A stretch of 64,000 bases of DNA, from assembly GCA_917880885.1 (NCBI GenBank), contig OU862908.1, positions 58,425,819 through 58,489,818 of the forward strand, in the 5' to 3' direction. Below are positions 23,025-33,995 of this stretch, piece after piece. Made by a program: the position numbers and the translations under genes. Source of the DNA: Limnephilus marmoratus. Lineage: Eukaryota > Arthropoda > Insecta > Trichoptera > Limnephilidae. The notes beneath the pieces were generated by a model. That model was not told the DNA's origin. It did no database searches and saw only the letters and a list, made by a program, of their open reading frames with translations. Within the stretch, counting starts at the first letter, position 1. Each line of letters begins with the position of its first letter.

Positions 23025-23572
23025 TAGAAAAATGAAACAATTCAACTTTGTATAAATCACTTATATAATGCGTAAATCCGACCGGATTCGGAACCAACGT
23101 TCCTATTTCAGGGAAAGCTTATACTAATTTGACAGTTTCGAACAATGTTTTATTATGGTAGGGGTGGAGCCGTTCGCTAACCATATCATTGAAAATAACC
23201 ATAGTTTTGAAAAAATACAGGGATAAATATTCTTCATATTAATCATAAAGGAAAACGTTTAGATAACTTAGAAGCCTTGGAAATTAAAAAAATCCCTTAA
23301 AAATAATGAATCTATTATCAACAAACAAAAAATATTGTCATATAGCCCAATCATGGATTTGTTCCCCTACCCACCCACTCTACACTAATACCTACCCACC
23401 CAATCTACATTATTAACTAGCAACGGCTCCACCCCTACCATAATAAAACATTGTTCGAAACTGTCAAATTAGTATAAACTTTCCCTGAAGAAGGAACGTT
23501 TGTTCCGAAACCGGTCGGATTTACGCATTATATAAGAGGGTTTATACAAAGTTGAATTGTTTCATTTTTCTA
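23025..23572. mobile_element. inverted-repeat element E with hammerhead motif
   Basis: Arms of about 155 bases (23025-23178 and 23418-23572) are near-perfect inverted copies, with a 240-base AT-rich centre that codes for nothing. Each arm contains a hammerhead-like motif pointing outward. The right one (23485-23511) is intact; the left one has CTGAAAT and GAATC in place of CTGAAGA and GAAAC. Confidence 0.7.
23470..23540 (+). ncRNA. hammerhead-like motif E (best stem II)
   Basis: CTGAAGA (23485-23491), extra A, perfect stem II GGAAC/GTTCC with loop GTTT (23493-23506), GAAAC (23507-23511), self-complementary ACCGGT (23510-23515), then C: the predicted GUC cleavage is after 23516. An outer stem I TATAA/TTATA and an inner TCC/GGA can form around it. 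Confidence 0.55.
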
Positions 23573-23941
23573 ATTAAATAAAATTTATTTATTAACTTAA
23601 TTTTCAATCGCATTAAAAAACTTCAAGAGAACAAAATTGTTAGAGGCAGTCGACTCTCCAGAGTTAGTTGTGCTGACTTTTTTTAAATGTGGATACCGCA
23701 CAATAGTCCTAACCGCTCCCAAACGTCCGAAGCCAGAGAGACTATAGCATCCCAAATTGGGGTATGTTGTGAGGCTGAAGGTTATCGGTAGGGAAAGTTA
23801 ATGGGGAAGAGGAGGGTTGGGAAGTATACTAGCTACACTAGCAAAAGCCATTTCAAGTAACGTTTATATTCTGAATAGTGGTCTTTCACCAGGGCGTGAG
23901 CTTTTTTTCCATTTAGGAACGTGCCACAAATATACCATATG

Positions 23942-24370
23942 TTTTATTTTTATTTTAACTTTATGAGTAAAACCTCAAATTGTAATATTTAATTAAATGA
24001 AGACAATATAAGCAAAACTCAATCGAAAATCTGGAAACTGAAAAATCAGAAAAAGATATTGACACCTCTGGGACTCGAATCCAGGACCTCATGCTCCGGG
24101 TTTGAATCTTGCAATCATACATAAAGATAGTAGCCAATAATATATACCTTAAGAAAATGAAGATAATGTGGGTGTTTCTCAGTCGAAGTATGGTACAGTT
24201 AAAAATGACCGATAGGTATCGACACCGCGGCGCAGTGGTTAGCGCGTTTGCCCGGAAAGCAAGAGGTCCTGGGTTCGAGTCCCAGAGGTGTCAATATCTT
24301 TTTCTGTTTTTTTTTGTTTCCAGATTTTCGATTGAGTTTCGATTATAATATATTGTCTTCATTTAATTAA
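23942..24370. mobile_element. SINE family 2 inverted dimer nested in SINE 1
   Basis: The insertion has two halves in opposite orientation. The minus half runs 23942 to about 24095 and the plus half from about 24096 to 24370; both end in the same sequence (TTTAATTAAATGAAGACAAT and its complement). Only the plus half carries a complete tRNA-like head with the upstream leader that also precedes the 51.7 kb copy. A duplication flanks the whole dimer, so it inserted as one unit or was rearranged just after insertion. Confidence 0.7.
24221..24293 (+). tRNA. tRNA-like SINE head (pseudo-tRNA, GGA loop)
   Basis: A 73-base region folds as a tRNA: acceptor GACACC/GGTGTC, A box CGGCGCAGTGG, anticodon stem TTTGC/GCAAG with loop CCGGAAA, and a perfect B box GGTTCGAGTCC. 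Position 33 is C rather than U, and the loop GGA would read serine although there is no long variable arm, so I take it as a SINE promoter head, not a working tRNA gene. Confidence 0.6.
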
Positions 24371-24870
24371 ATATACTATATGTATTATTTGAAGTGAATT
24401 AATTGTAAAACAACACAAATTAATTACATTAAATTTACATCCGAATGTCAGGATTAGAAGCTGCGACCTCCGGCTTGCTATTCGGGAGTCTTGCCAATTG
24501 ACTACGTAGACGGTGATGATGATTAGAGATTTTAATTAATTTAATTAATCCAATTTTTCAAATTGCTTTTTAAAAATATACCTTGATCTCTTTAGAGAAT
24601 TAATGGTAAAGTTGGAAATATTTTTATTCGATTTTTATAAACGATGGGATATGGGTTGATAAAAATATTAACATTCATTGTGATTACTAAAGAAAATGTT
24701 TTTTTTTTCTAAAAATTATATGACGGTTCCACAAAGTTTTGAAACTACACAACTTAAAAGAAATATTGAGGTAGGTACTTAATTTAGCAACACCTAATAA
24801 TGCTTTTTCCGATTTTTACAATTTTTCAGAAAATGGTAAATTATAGATTTTTTTTAACATTAACACGTAG

Positions 24871-25316
24871 GAGGTCCTGAAGAAAACAATTCCCCTCAGG
24901 ACCTATATCATCTTTGGGGATGCTGTGTGGAAGGTATATTTAGGAAAAGAGGGAGAAGGAAGGAAAAAGGTATGAGGGGTGGGTGGGAATCTGGGGATTA
25001 GTGTGTCCAGAAGTGACGGACGAATAATTCTATCCCTCCCAATGTAGTGCAAAATGATGTTCCGAAAGACCCTTGTTGGAAAAGTCAAAAGGTTTCTCTC
25101 AACCAGTCTCTCCCGATCTGGCCTGCCAAGCAATTGGGTGGGCAGACGCATCCGCCGCCAAGACCCGGGTAAACCTCACCCCATGATCCCGGGCCCCCCG
25201 ACTAAGAAACCAAACGTAGCGAACCATTGGGGGTGACCTATCGCAGAGGTGTTGGTTATCCAATAATGGTTCCCGGGGCGGCGGTCCCCACACGCGCCTC
25301 CCAAATTGAGGCGATG
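24871..25316 (+). repeat. GC-rich interspersed repeat, family G, copy 2
   Basis: Near full-length unit from GGAGGTCCTGAAGAAAAC to CGCCTCCCAAAT, including CATCTTTGGGGATGCTGTGT, AACCAGTCTCTCCCGATC, CGCCGCCAAGACCCGG, CCAAACGTAGCGAACCATT and GGTTCCCGGGGCGGCGG. Frames through it are conserved in several copies only because the repeat is, not because a known protein is encoded. Confidence 0.75.
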
Positions 25317-25737
25317 CTATGTGGAGGGTATAATGATGCAGAATATGTGTATGTAGAGTATGGAATAATATTTTAATATTTCATAATTGTTTACATATTC
25401 AAATTCACATCTGCCTACATACCACATGGAAAAAGTTAGAAATGCTATTCCGGGTGTAAATTACTAATCAAATGATATACCATAAAGTAGGTTAGGTTCC
25501 TCATTCCAAATTAAATGGCTTCTTGTTTTTTTTCATCTAACCGTTTTGATACTACTGATTATGCGCCAAGAACTGGGTTATGTTTGACTACCGGGAGTGC
25601 ATAAATACTACCTCAGTTAACAGAGCAAGTAATTAGCAATGATAATTATTATATTGAATTAATTCGTTGTGTGCTTAATACGACAAATACATTGATATTT
25701 TATGTGTGAATCTATGTTATGTATCAATGTATTTGTC

Positions 25738-26245
25738 CATGTTTTAGATATGTATCTGGGTAGTGTAACGAGAGATGGGAAGGATTATAGAGATATTGAA
25801 AGAAGGGTAAATGCAGGCTATTAATGGAGGACTGAATGCCGTTGGTGCTAATAAAAAAAACTGTCAAAAGAAGCGAAGCTAGCAGTCCACAATGGAGTGC
25901 TGGTACATACCCTGATGTATGGCAGTGAGGCATGAAACCGTCAGAGGAACGATTAAAGTAGAATGAATGCTGTTGAAATGAGATCCCTGAGTCGTGTATG
26001 TGGTAAAACCATGTATGAACGTGTGAGAAATGTGGAGATCCGCAAAGAATGCAAGGGTGATGTAAGCGTAATGAGTAAGATTAAAAAAGATGGTTCTGGT
26101 ATGGTTTGAGCATGTAGAGCGAATGAACGAAGAAAGAAGTGTAAGAAGAATATATGACGCAAATGTGAAGAAGAAGTCGGGAACGCCCGAGGAAGACATG
26201 GCCCGATCGAGTGAATTAGATACTTGAGTCGCGCCATGTCAAGAG
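25738..26245 (+). pseudogene. RTE-like LINE C-terminal remnant
   Basis: Plus strand, with stops: Y-L-G-S-V-T-R-D-G-K-D-Y, then A-V-H-N-G-V-L-V-H-T-L-M-Y-G-S-E-A, then M-N-A-V-E-M-R-S-L-S-R-V-C-G and a basic end with A-N-E-R-R-K-K. This order is diagnostic of RTE-clade reverse transcriptases after the catalytic domain. A second copy lies inverted at 41838-42150. Confidence 0.8.
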
Positions 26246-27060
26246 TCAGAATAATGGAACAGTATTGATGAGAGTACTTAGGTACTTTAAAAATTACATG
26301 TTTATTCCGAATTATAATATTTGAAAGCGTATTCTATCATCTTTCAAAAACAGTTTTTAATTTTCGGATGTATTCAAATATGTTCCATTTATTGGATTTT
26401 ATTGCAAAACGGACATATTTTGAGCATATGACAAAATATGGGCGAGGCCTGAGGGGTTAAAACTAAGCTTCTGTATAATAACTTAAATACTCGTAGGTGG
26501 GTACCCTGAACGCCTACTAAAATATAGATAGAGATACGTATATTATTCATATTAATGAAGACAAGTTTAATATGCAGGTTAATGTTAGCAAACGGTGAAC
26601 AGCAGATGCCCCGGTAATAAAACCAGTCGATTTTATTGTAAATAATGTTTTCAGATCTGATGAAGAAAATGGCATGAAACATGACAATTAACCTATTGAC
26701 AGGATAAGCATTAACCCGTCAATATGTTAATTTGTTTACAATGCAGTACATGTGGTTTATCATTTTTTAGCCTTCTCATGGTCAATAACTCGATTCTCTC
26801 CTTTTTCCTTCTATTTTACTACAAGGTGGCGTAAAAGTCATCACCCTTTCGGAAAATGATATGCCGCCATTTGCATAATTTTTGCAAATGGCGGCATATG
26901 TCAGTCCTGCTTTGACATTTGTGAAGTAAACAGATACAAAGACAAGTAGTTAGTACCCTTAATGAATTTGAATGAATTGAATTGAATTCAAACATGAGAT
27001 ATGTTTTCTCTATGGAGTTGGGTAGTTTTGTTAACAAGAAATTTCTTTATTTTAATCTTC
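26246..27060. other. non-coding stretch
   Basis: No gene recognised. ATTTGCATAATTTTTGCAAAT (26869-26891) is a perfect 10-base inverted repeat around one base, part of a longer GCCGCCAT.../...ATGGCGGC hairpin. Confidence 0.45.
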
Positions 27061-27062
27061 TA

Positions 27063-27529
27063 TCTTCTTCTTCTTATATATATAAATAAAAATTAATCGC
27101 CGAAAAGTGTGTACGCGCATAACTTCCGAACCACTGCACCAAATTGGATAATTATTTTTTTGTGTGTTCGTTATTGTCAGGACAAGGTTTGTATAAAACT
27201 ACTGGTGAGCTCTGGCATTATGAAATTTGTATAAAAAAATTACAATAGGTGGCACGCAAGCTGTTTGAAAACTGAATGTACCGGGACTGAATATATGGAA
27301 TGCATGAGGTGGGTGGGAGGAGGGGCGTTCGCGGGACGGGGTAAGGGGGAGAGTGGAGTGGGGAGAGGAAAGGTGGAGGAGACGGAGTGTGAACGCAAGA
27401 GGGGAAGGGGAACGGGACGCGGGAGAGGAAGGGGAGGAGGAAGGGGAACGGGACGAATGGGAAAGGACGCGCAGGGAGAAAAAAATTCTTTATTAAATGG
27501 CATGGCAACGCATGCCGGGAACCCGCTAG
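27063..27529 (+). mobile_element. Helitron-like element with both ends
   Basis: Starts TC after A, with a TTATATATATAAATAAAAAT 5' region, and ends in the hairpin GGCATG-GCAACG-CATGCC, then CCGCTAG (CTAG at 27526-27529) before T. The interior from about 27300 to 27480 is strongly purine-rich on the plus strand (repeats of GGGAGAGG and GGGAACGGGACG). No Rep/helicase is present, so it is non-autonomous. Frames across the purine tract are compositional artefacts. Confidence 0.75.
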
Positions 27530-27889
27530 TTAGTTTTAAGAACCATAATGTATTCTTTTTTAAAACTTACCAATTTAATATATATATGTTTTATACTTTT
27601 GTTATTTGGGCGGTACATCCTCTCAGAACACCCTTTTAACACTTAGTTATATTTTGTGGTGTACCGTATTTTCTCTAAACGGATTGCATATTTTCGTTAG
27701 TTGTTTTTGGGGTGTTACGCCGTGTATTTATTAGTGTGTAAGGGAGCCAACTGCCGGGGAATCAACAAAAAAGAGAAAGAAGTTTTGACAAGAAAAACTC
27801 AGCACTACATAAAAAAAGTATTGAACTGATAACTCATTAAGCATGGGAACTTGTTTTGTTTTTGAGAAATCATTTTATGAACAAATTGT

Positions 27890-28080
27890 AATTAAATGAA
27901 AACGAATAACTTAATAAAAACGGCTATATAATCAATGTTATCAACAAGATTCGAAATCCAAGTTTTCTTCGTCAGGATAAGATTAATCAATATATTATCC
28001 TGAAGAAGAAAACTTGGTTTTCGAAACATGTTGATAATATTGATTATGTAGTGGTTTACACTATTTGTTTTCATTTAATT
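27890..28080. mobile_element. inverted-repeat element F with hammerhead motif
   Basis: Outer words AATTAAATGAAAAC (27890-27903) and its complement (28067-28080) enclose two inverted arms, each with a hammerhead-like motif. The left, minus-strand arm keeps CTGACGA (27975-27969) but has GAATC for GAAAC and a mismatch in stem II. The right arm is intact. An ATG at 28085 opens the CCACAAAGT block shared with A and B. Confidence 0.65.
27981..28046 (+). ncRNA. hammerhead-like motif F with long stem I
   Basis: CTGAAGA (28000-28006), extra A, perfect 6-bp stem II GAAAAC/GTTTTC with loop TTG (28008-28022), GAAAC (28023-28027), palindromic ACATGT (28026-28031) and U at 28032. Stem I pairs 27985-27999 with 28033-28045 over 13 bp with a 2-base bulge. 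All hammerhead core positions that I can check are present. Confidence 0.55.
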
Positions 28081-28769
28081 AAAAATGACACCACAAAGTA
28101 TATTTGAAAGTTTAAAGAAAAAATTCAAATTAATTTCGAAAACATTTTCAAATTATTATTTTTTAATCATAACAATATTAACAATTTGAACTACAAAAAT
28201 TTTAACAATGACGAATATTTCTTTTACGTTTTCCTTTGTAGGTTTTTTACATGCAATTCACACTTGCTACCATAAGTTAGCTGCATTGCTAATGAACCAC
28301 CTATTAGAAACGAGAAGCATCTGTAATTCGAGGAGCTCGCACCTATAATTTGAATAACTCTCCGTAATAGTAACAGATCTCCTCGCGGGTAACTTCTGCG
28401 TGTTGTGCCTACAGCTATAGCGCCTTCTAGCAGCTTTCATAATTTAAATAACAGAACATAATAATAACATTACATATGCCACCAAAGATCGCAAAAAATT
28501 ATATGGTAATATAGTAACCGTAAGATATCTGTTGTGTTTTATGTTCCCGTGCATCAAAAATAATATTATCATTGGGCATGTATAATATTGCGTAAATAGT
28601 TTAATATGGGATAATAATTTTATTTTTTACTTTAGAGCTTTCGGTGAAATCAAGAGAGTTATGTTTTTTTTAAGGGCGGCGTTTTCTCCATACAAACGTA
28701 TTCCCCAATATCCTCTCTGGATTTTGATACTAGTGCAAATATCTTTTGATATTATATAGATATCCACCC

Positions 28770-30190
28770 CTGCCAGAGGTCGCACCAAGTGGTTTACTAC
28801 GTATGGTTACTTAATAGGGGTGCCCGGGCTCATGGGGTGAGGTTTATCTAGGACATGGCGGGGGGTGCGTTTGCCCACCTACTGCGTGGTGGGTCGAATC
28901 AGGAGAGATTGGTTTTTTATTTATTTTATTTTATTTATTTATATCCTTATATTACAGTTTACAACTTATTGTTAACATTTTTACATATGTAATATATTTT
29001 AAAAACATTGTTACATATTAATATTATATTTCATTATGTTGGGTGTTAGGTAGGTTTGAGAGGGTGAAACTGTTGGTGGGTAATATTGTACGTTTCGTGA
29101 ACACCTCACTAGGAGAACCTGTGCTGAGGTGTTTACGTGTTTATGATTAAGTGTGACAAGTACAGATATTTATGTATTGTAATAGAAAGTTAGTATTTTT
29201 TTCTTTTTTTTCCATTTTAATGGTAATTGTACATAGATAACTTAGAAGAAAAAAATATACATAAGGTATATACATATAATATTTGTACAAACGAATAGTT
29301 GGTAAATTCTTGAAAGACATGTTTATTTATTTTACACTTTTTATAGTTTGGTTATGTTTGGTTATAGATTAAAATATTTTGAATAAAGTGAATATCTTGA
29401 TTTTTGATCCAGGCTGTGATATGTTTTTGGTGAATGTTTGTAGATGTATTTGCAGTTAGTTGTTTCAGAGTAAAGGGCATATATTTAAAAAGTTTGGTTA
29501 AATAGTACTGAAAATGTCTTAGTCCGTGTGTAGTGTGTGTTATCGGTATGTTCAGGGTTATATTTGTTAAGGGCCTGGTTTTTATTATTATTTTGGGTTG
29601 AATTGGAATATGGAGTTTGTTTTGGAGGAAGTGTAGCAGAGCAGATTTGGCATAAAGTTGTTTTATTGACATGACTTCTAATGTTTTGTATATTTCGATT
29701 GAATCTGTGTAGAAAGGCACTTGCAGGATTAGTTCAATTATCGCCTTTTGTATCTTTTGAATTGGGTCAATTGCTACATTTGTAGCACATCCCCAAGCCA
29801 GTATTCCATATGTCGCAATCGATTGACAAAGTGCAAAATATATGGATCTGAGTATTGTTAGTGGGAAAATGTTTTTAATGGATTTTATTAGGTGCATGAC
29901 TCCTTTTAGTTTATTTGTGATGAAAGTTATGTGTTCAGTCCAGCGTAAGTGTGTTTCAATAATAACCGCTTTTGAGAGAGACCTCTCCAGCCGGGCTTTC
30001 TCGACCCATCGCCTTGCACGCGGCGGCAGGGTGGATTCACAAGTCCGTCACTTCTGGACACATTGACCCCTAGATTCCTTCCCAGAACTTCCTCTCCCAC
30101 CTTTCCATAAAAAGACCCTCCACACAGCTACCCAAAGATGACAGGCTCTGATGAATTTTTTTCCTCAGTGTCTCCTGTGTGTAAAAAAAA
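28770..30190 (-). repeat. family G repeat, copy 3, split by a LINE
   Basis: The part 28770-28912 (GGGTGCCCGGGCTCATGGGG, complement of the 3' half) and the part 29968-30190 (CATCGCCTTGCAC, GTCCGTCACTTCTGGACACA) join into one minus-strand copy at the point where others read ...CTGGTTGAGGGAGA.... The 1.05 kb between is a LINE. Confidence 0.7.
28913..29967 (-). mobile_element. 5'-truncated LINE inserted into repeat G3
   Basis: A 181-codon frame (29897-29352) is the end of a non-LTR RT: R-S-I-Y-F-A-L-C-Q-S-I-A-T-Y-G-I-L-A-W-G, then I-Q-K-I-Q-K-A-I-I. The 3' UTR on the minus strand has a hairpin (29100-29108 with 29125-29133, AACACCTCA/TGAGGTGTT, loop CTAGGAGAACCTGTGC as read on plus) and ends in TAAATAAAATAAAAT at 28913-28945. 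Upstream 29900-29967 may be further LINE. The open frame points to a recent insertion. Confidence 0.8.
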
Positions 30191-32219
30191 GATATCGACC
30201 ACTAGCGTGTCGATACCTTTTCCTTTTTTGATAATTTACTTATTTAGGTAGTTATACAAAAATCATTAAAATTGCCTGGTTTGAACGCCATCAACAGACG
30301 TTTAGCATACAAATTAGACAATTTATTAAAAAAAATGTACAAACATGAAATGATTTCTTCTAATACAGTTGGTAAAAAAAATATTGTAAATCGGTCCTAT
30401 TTTGTAGAAAAGGTTTTCCAGGATTTTAACAAAGGCAGTGACAGCAGTCTGGTAAAGTAGCTGTATTTCCTTAGGTAAAAAGGTTTAGTGGTGATGCAAC
30501 GATTATTATTCCGTTCCACCATAACCGCAGGTTATGTGCATATTTAAGGTTATCGTAACCGACGATTGTATACCTAATCACTATTATTCAAACAGAATTA
30601 TATAATATGCCTTCATTCGTGGAATAAACATAGTTTCTCTTTATTATAGGTTCTCGAATACATTTCTTTAGATTTTTTAACATATTATGGTGTTTGCGAC
30701 ATAACACTGTTACTATTAGACAATTTAAAAAAATATTATTTCTTTATTATTATTTTTTTTTTTGGCTTATAAAATTTTATAATCGATTACAGTATTTGAG
30801 TATAACATGATGTAGCAGATATTTGTAATTCGTGGTATTCGTTAGAAAACATATGTATAATAAAATTTAATGCTCATTGGCAAAATAATAATACGATGAT
30901 TACAATTATAATTATAATATATGCCAAAATAGTAGGTAAAAATTAATTAGCTTATAGGAAACTTAGATATTATAACATGCATTTTGGTTTCATAACTACC
31001 ATTATTATAAAAATTCAAACAAAAACTTTTGTAAATAACAAAAAAAATAAAAATAAAATTTTTGCCAATGATATATACTCACCTATTAACAACTAGTTGA
31101 AACATGCTCCTAGTTAGGAATCTTTTATTGTTTTTTTCAAGTCATTTCAAATATTTCGATTTTAATAAAACTTGTACACATAGTTAAGTTAATAATTTTT
31201 TTTTTCTAAATATTTAATAAACTTGCTGATCGTTTGCTATATCGTTTGCTATATATTTAATAAACCTGCTATCGTTTTCAACTGGCACTGCAAGAACATG
31301 TTGTTCAAACTTTAATACTTATGTTGTCATAATTCTTTCCAAGTGTTTACTGAAGCATATAAATGTTATTAGTCATTTAATAATTATTTGCAATAACTTT
31401 AAAATAAAAATAATAGGTTCACTCTGGATGATAACTATACCCAGTCTAGTTTTCTTTAATTACAATAAAACTCCATAAACATGTTGAGTTAATAAATGAG
31501 CGCTCCAGTAAACAATTGAAGATAATTTTTATTTGTTTTAAAAATTCTAAAAACAATTCCTGTTTATACATTTAAGTATTTCTCTTCTTTCTATCGTCTG
31601 TCGACTGGGGGGGAAGTATGTGGGTAGTACCTAAGCACAGCAGCCAACAGCCATAAAAATATTATTATAGAATGACAACATTGACATTCTAGGTCATTCT
31701 ATCGGTCGCTGTCAAAGATACAAAAAATGTAAGATTCATTCTTGATTATTCGTTGGGTCTGACTGCTGTGTGTAAAGGTTACTATCCTCATAGTTCAACC
31801 TACGGTTTAATTTTTATTGTCGTAATGTAATTTACTGAATCTTAAATATATCTGAGTCAGATGAGAATTCGACTTGTTATTTGAAAAGAAACCCGTGACA
31901 TTCTGATACTCATAAAGATTTGGCATGGGAGCAAACAATCTCCCATCCACTTTTATAAAAGTATAACATAGAAAAGTAAGTGTGTACGTATACACTAACA
32001 ATATTAATTTTGTGTGTTACAACTAATAAAACAGAATAAATAAGAATTTAAATTACTCGCGAGGTGTAGAATATTATAGCCTAGATTGAAAAAATAAAAG
32101 AATTAGAGTTGTGTCAATAAAAACTGATACAAAAGCTAGTACGTACTAGCTTTTATGCATTACACCTACCTAGGTATATGCATAAAATTATTTAAATTTG
32201 TTTTTTGAAGTAAAACTTC
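30191..32219. other. long non-coding stretch
   Basis: 2 kb of very AT-rich sequence. An inverted ATCGACC/GTCGAT word near 30190-30220 may be a scrap of SINE family 2. AATGACAACATTGACATTCTAG around 31670 is a small inverted repeat. No gene. Confidence 0.5.
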
Positions 32220-32378
32220 TTTACGCACGCTTGACTTAGGGACTAAGCTGGTGAATGCGTGACGAGAGCGTTACGAAAAGTGTGATCGGGCGAGGCGAAC
32301 GGTCGAGCCTTTACACACGCTTGACTTGGCGAGGAAGCTGGCGAATGCGTGACGAGAGCGTTATGAAAAGTGTGAATG
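32220..32378. repeat. 93-bp period tandem duplication (2 copies)
   Basis: Copies at 32220-32285 and 32313-32378 share GCTTGACTT, AAGCTGG and AATGCGTGACGAGAGCGTTA with few changes. The second abuts a poly-T and the G4 repeat. A plus frame runs through both but has no known homologue. Confidence 0.7.
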
Positions 32379-32387
32379 GTCATTTTT

Positions 32388-32574
32388 TTTACAGGAGGGC
32401 CAGAGTAAAAAAATCTTTCAGGGCCAATGTCATCTTTGAGGATGCTGTGTGGAGAGTCTTTTTAAGGACAGGAAGGAGAGGACGTTCTGGGAAGGAAATA
32501 GTTATGAGGGGTGGGTAGGAATCTAGGGGGCAATGTGTCCAGGAGTGACGGACCCTCCCACCGCAATGGATTTT
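32388..32574 (+). repeat. family G repeat, copy 4 (5' part)
   Basis: Starts near ACAGGAGGGCC and covers CATCTTTGAGGATGCTGTGT to GTGTCCAGGAGTGACGGAC, then stops at ATGG before a poly-T. It lacks the 3' half. Confidence 0.65.
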
Positions 32575-32579
32575 TAATA

Positions 32580-33419
32580 AATTTTTTTTATTAGAATAGA
32601 GTTTTTATATTGTCTAAATTGCTATCAGAGTAATTTGTTCCCCGAACTAATTCTGATGATGAGCCAATTGAAATCATCACCAAATTTACTAGTGCGATGA
32701 TACCTACAATTCATCCACTTAAAAGAACCTTGTTACCAAACTGTAAAATTGGCTGCAATGATGTAATTTTATCTGACAATTTATTCCAAATATTCTCCAC
32801 TATCAATACCCGAACAGACATCTACCGTCCGGGTACTTAATATTCACAAAATTCTTTACATGAAGTGTACCCGCGTTTTTTAAAACACAATTTGCAGTGA
32901 TGACGACAATTCGTCTCTTCAACAGGCCGTTATAATAACCCGGCAAAGTCAACCATTAAATTCAGAGAGCATATTATGTTATCGTAGTAAGTTAGTATCC
33001 ATTTTGCCCTGAAAAACTGATATTCTGAAGCAGGTCGACAGCGGTACAAAATAAATTGGCTCTAAAACAGAAATTCGTTTAATTTGTCACTAGTTGAAGT
33101 CCCTGGCGTCGACTGGGCTTTTCAAAATCTAATATACACAGTGGCCTTTCCCTTGTTCCAACGGTCAAGAGTGCAAAATTACAAACATAATTTTTTTCTG
33201 GGAAGGTCATGTAAAAGTTTTAATGTGTTTTTGTTTTCCTTTTTGTTTCTTTACATGGTTTATTATTGTTTACATTTCAATTTTAATAACACTAGGACAA
33301 GCCTGCGTTGAGGTTAATAATTTTATAAAAGAACACAAAATAATATACCGAAAGAACAATATTGTTACAGATGCTGAAGGAAGTAAATTCAGTTTTAATG
33401 TAATAAACATGTAGGGTGA
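32580..33419. other. non-coding stretch
   Basis: No recognisable gene. The plus frame ending at 33414 is hydrophobic and low-complexity; I see no known domain. Confidence 0.45.
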
Positions 33420-33840
33420 TGTATATATTTTATTTTTATTTTATTTTATTTATTTAGCAACTATATAATATTTTTTTAAATTTTTATATGAAACATGTTA
33501 GTTAGATGTATATATAAAATAGAAAATATATTCGTAGTCCTCCTCACTAGGAGATCCTGTGCTGAGGGGGACTATGCTTTGGATAAGTTTTTCAGCGACT
33601 TCTATGGTTTAACTTCATTGTTTGGATAAGGTTTTCCAGAAACTTCTATGATGTTTTAAGTATACTAGTAAGTTCATTTTCCAATAGATTCTTCAGCCAA
33701 CATTTAATGTCCTTAATATAGCTATTTTTTGTGTTAATTTGTTTGATACTAAGTGGGAGTTTGTTATATAACTTTACTGCTAAAAATTCAGAACTTCTTT
33801 GACCAAATGAAGAGTTACACTTTGGTATATTAATAATAAT
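33420..33840 (-). mobile_element. LINE 3' end with C-terminal frame
   Basis: The minus frame that ends at 33646 reads F-G-Q-R-S-S-E-F-L-A-V-K-L-Y-N-K-L-P, the usual ending of a LINE polyprotein. Downstream is a hairpin (33536-33546 with 33563-33573, 11 bp) whose loop CTAGGAGATCCTGTGC is nearly that of the LINE at 29 kb, and then a TTTATTTTATTTTATTTATT tail at 33430-33455. Confidence 0.75.
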
Positions 33841-33995
33841 AATAAAAATAATAATGTTAATTGGGGAGGATAGTGCAATCCCACACGTCCCATAAAGTTG
33901 TACATATTTACACAACAGATAAAGTAAAAAAAAAGTAAATAGAACAAACAAATATAAAAGACATAAGCGATAATAGAAATAAAATAAATAATCAA

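Larger units (their letters stand above)
23682..24510 (-). mobile_element. SINE family 1 copy split by a nested insertion
   Basis: The body (23682-23941, with ATTGGGGTATGTTGTGAGGC and CACCAGGGCG) and the tRNA-like head (24371-24510, with GCGACCTCCGG) belong to one minus-strand SINE. They are separated by 429 bases. The bases at the break, ATATACCATATG (23930-23941) and ATATACTATATG (24371-24382), are a 12-base target duplication with one change. The uninterrupted order is seen at 61080-61110. Confidence 0.8.

Noticed and set aside
24221..24293. Functional tRNA-Ser gene
   Set aside because: C at position 33, no long variable arm, and a SINE tail shared with other copies.
26570..26700. CTGATGA followed by GAAAC at 26650-26680, flanked by AGGTTAAT / ATTAACCT, as a seventh hammerhead
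   Set aside because: The bases between the two core words do not form a stem II, and the base at the cleavage position after ACAT would be G, which hammerheads do not cut.
27265..27639. 124-codon glycine/arginine-rich frame
   Set aside because: It is produced by the purine-rich tract of the Helitron-like element; frames on the other strand give proline-rich artefacts in the same place.
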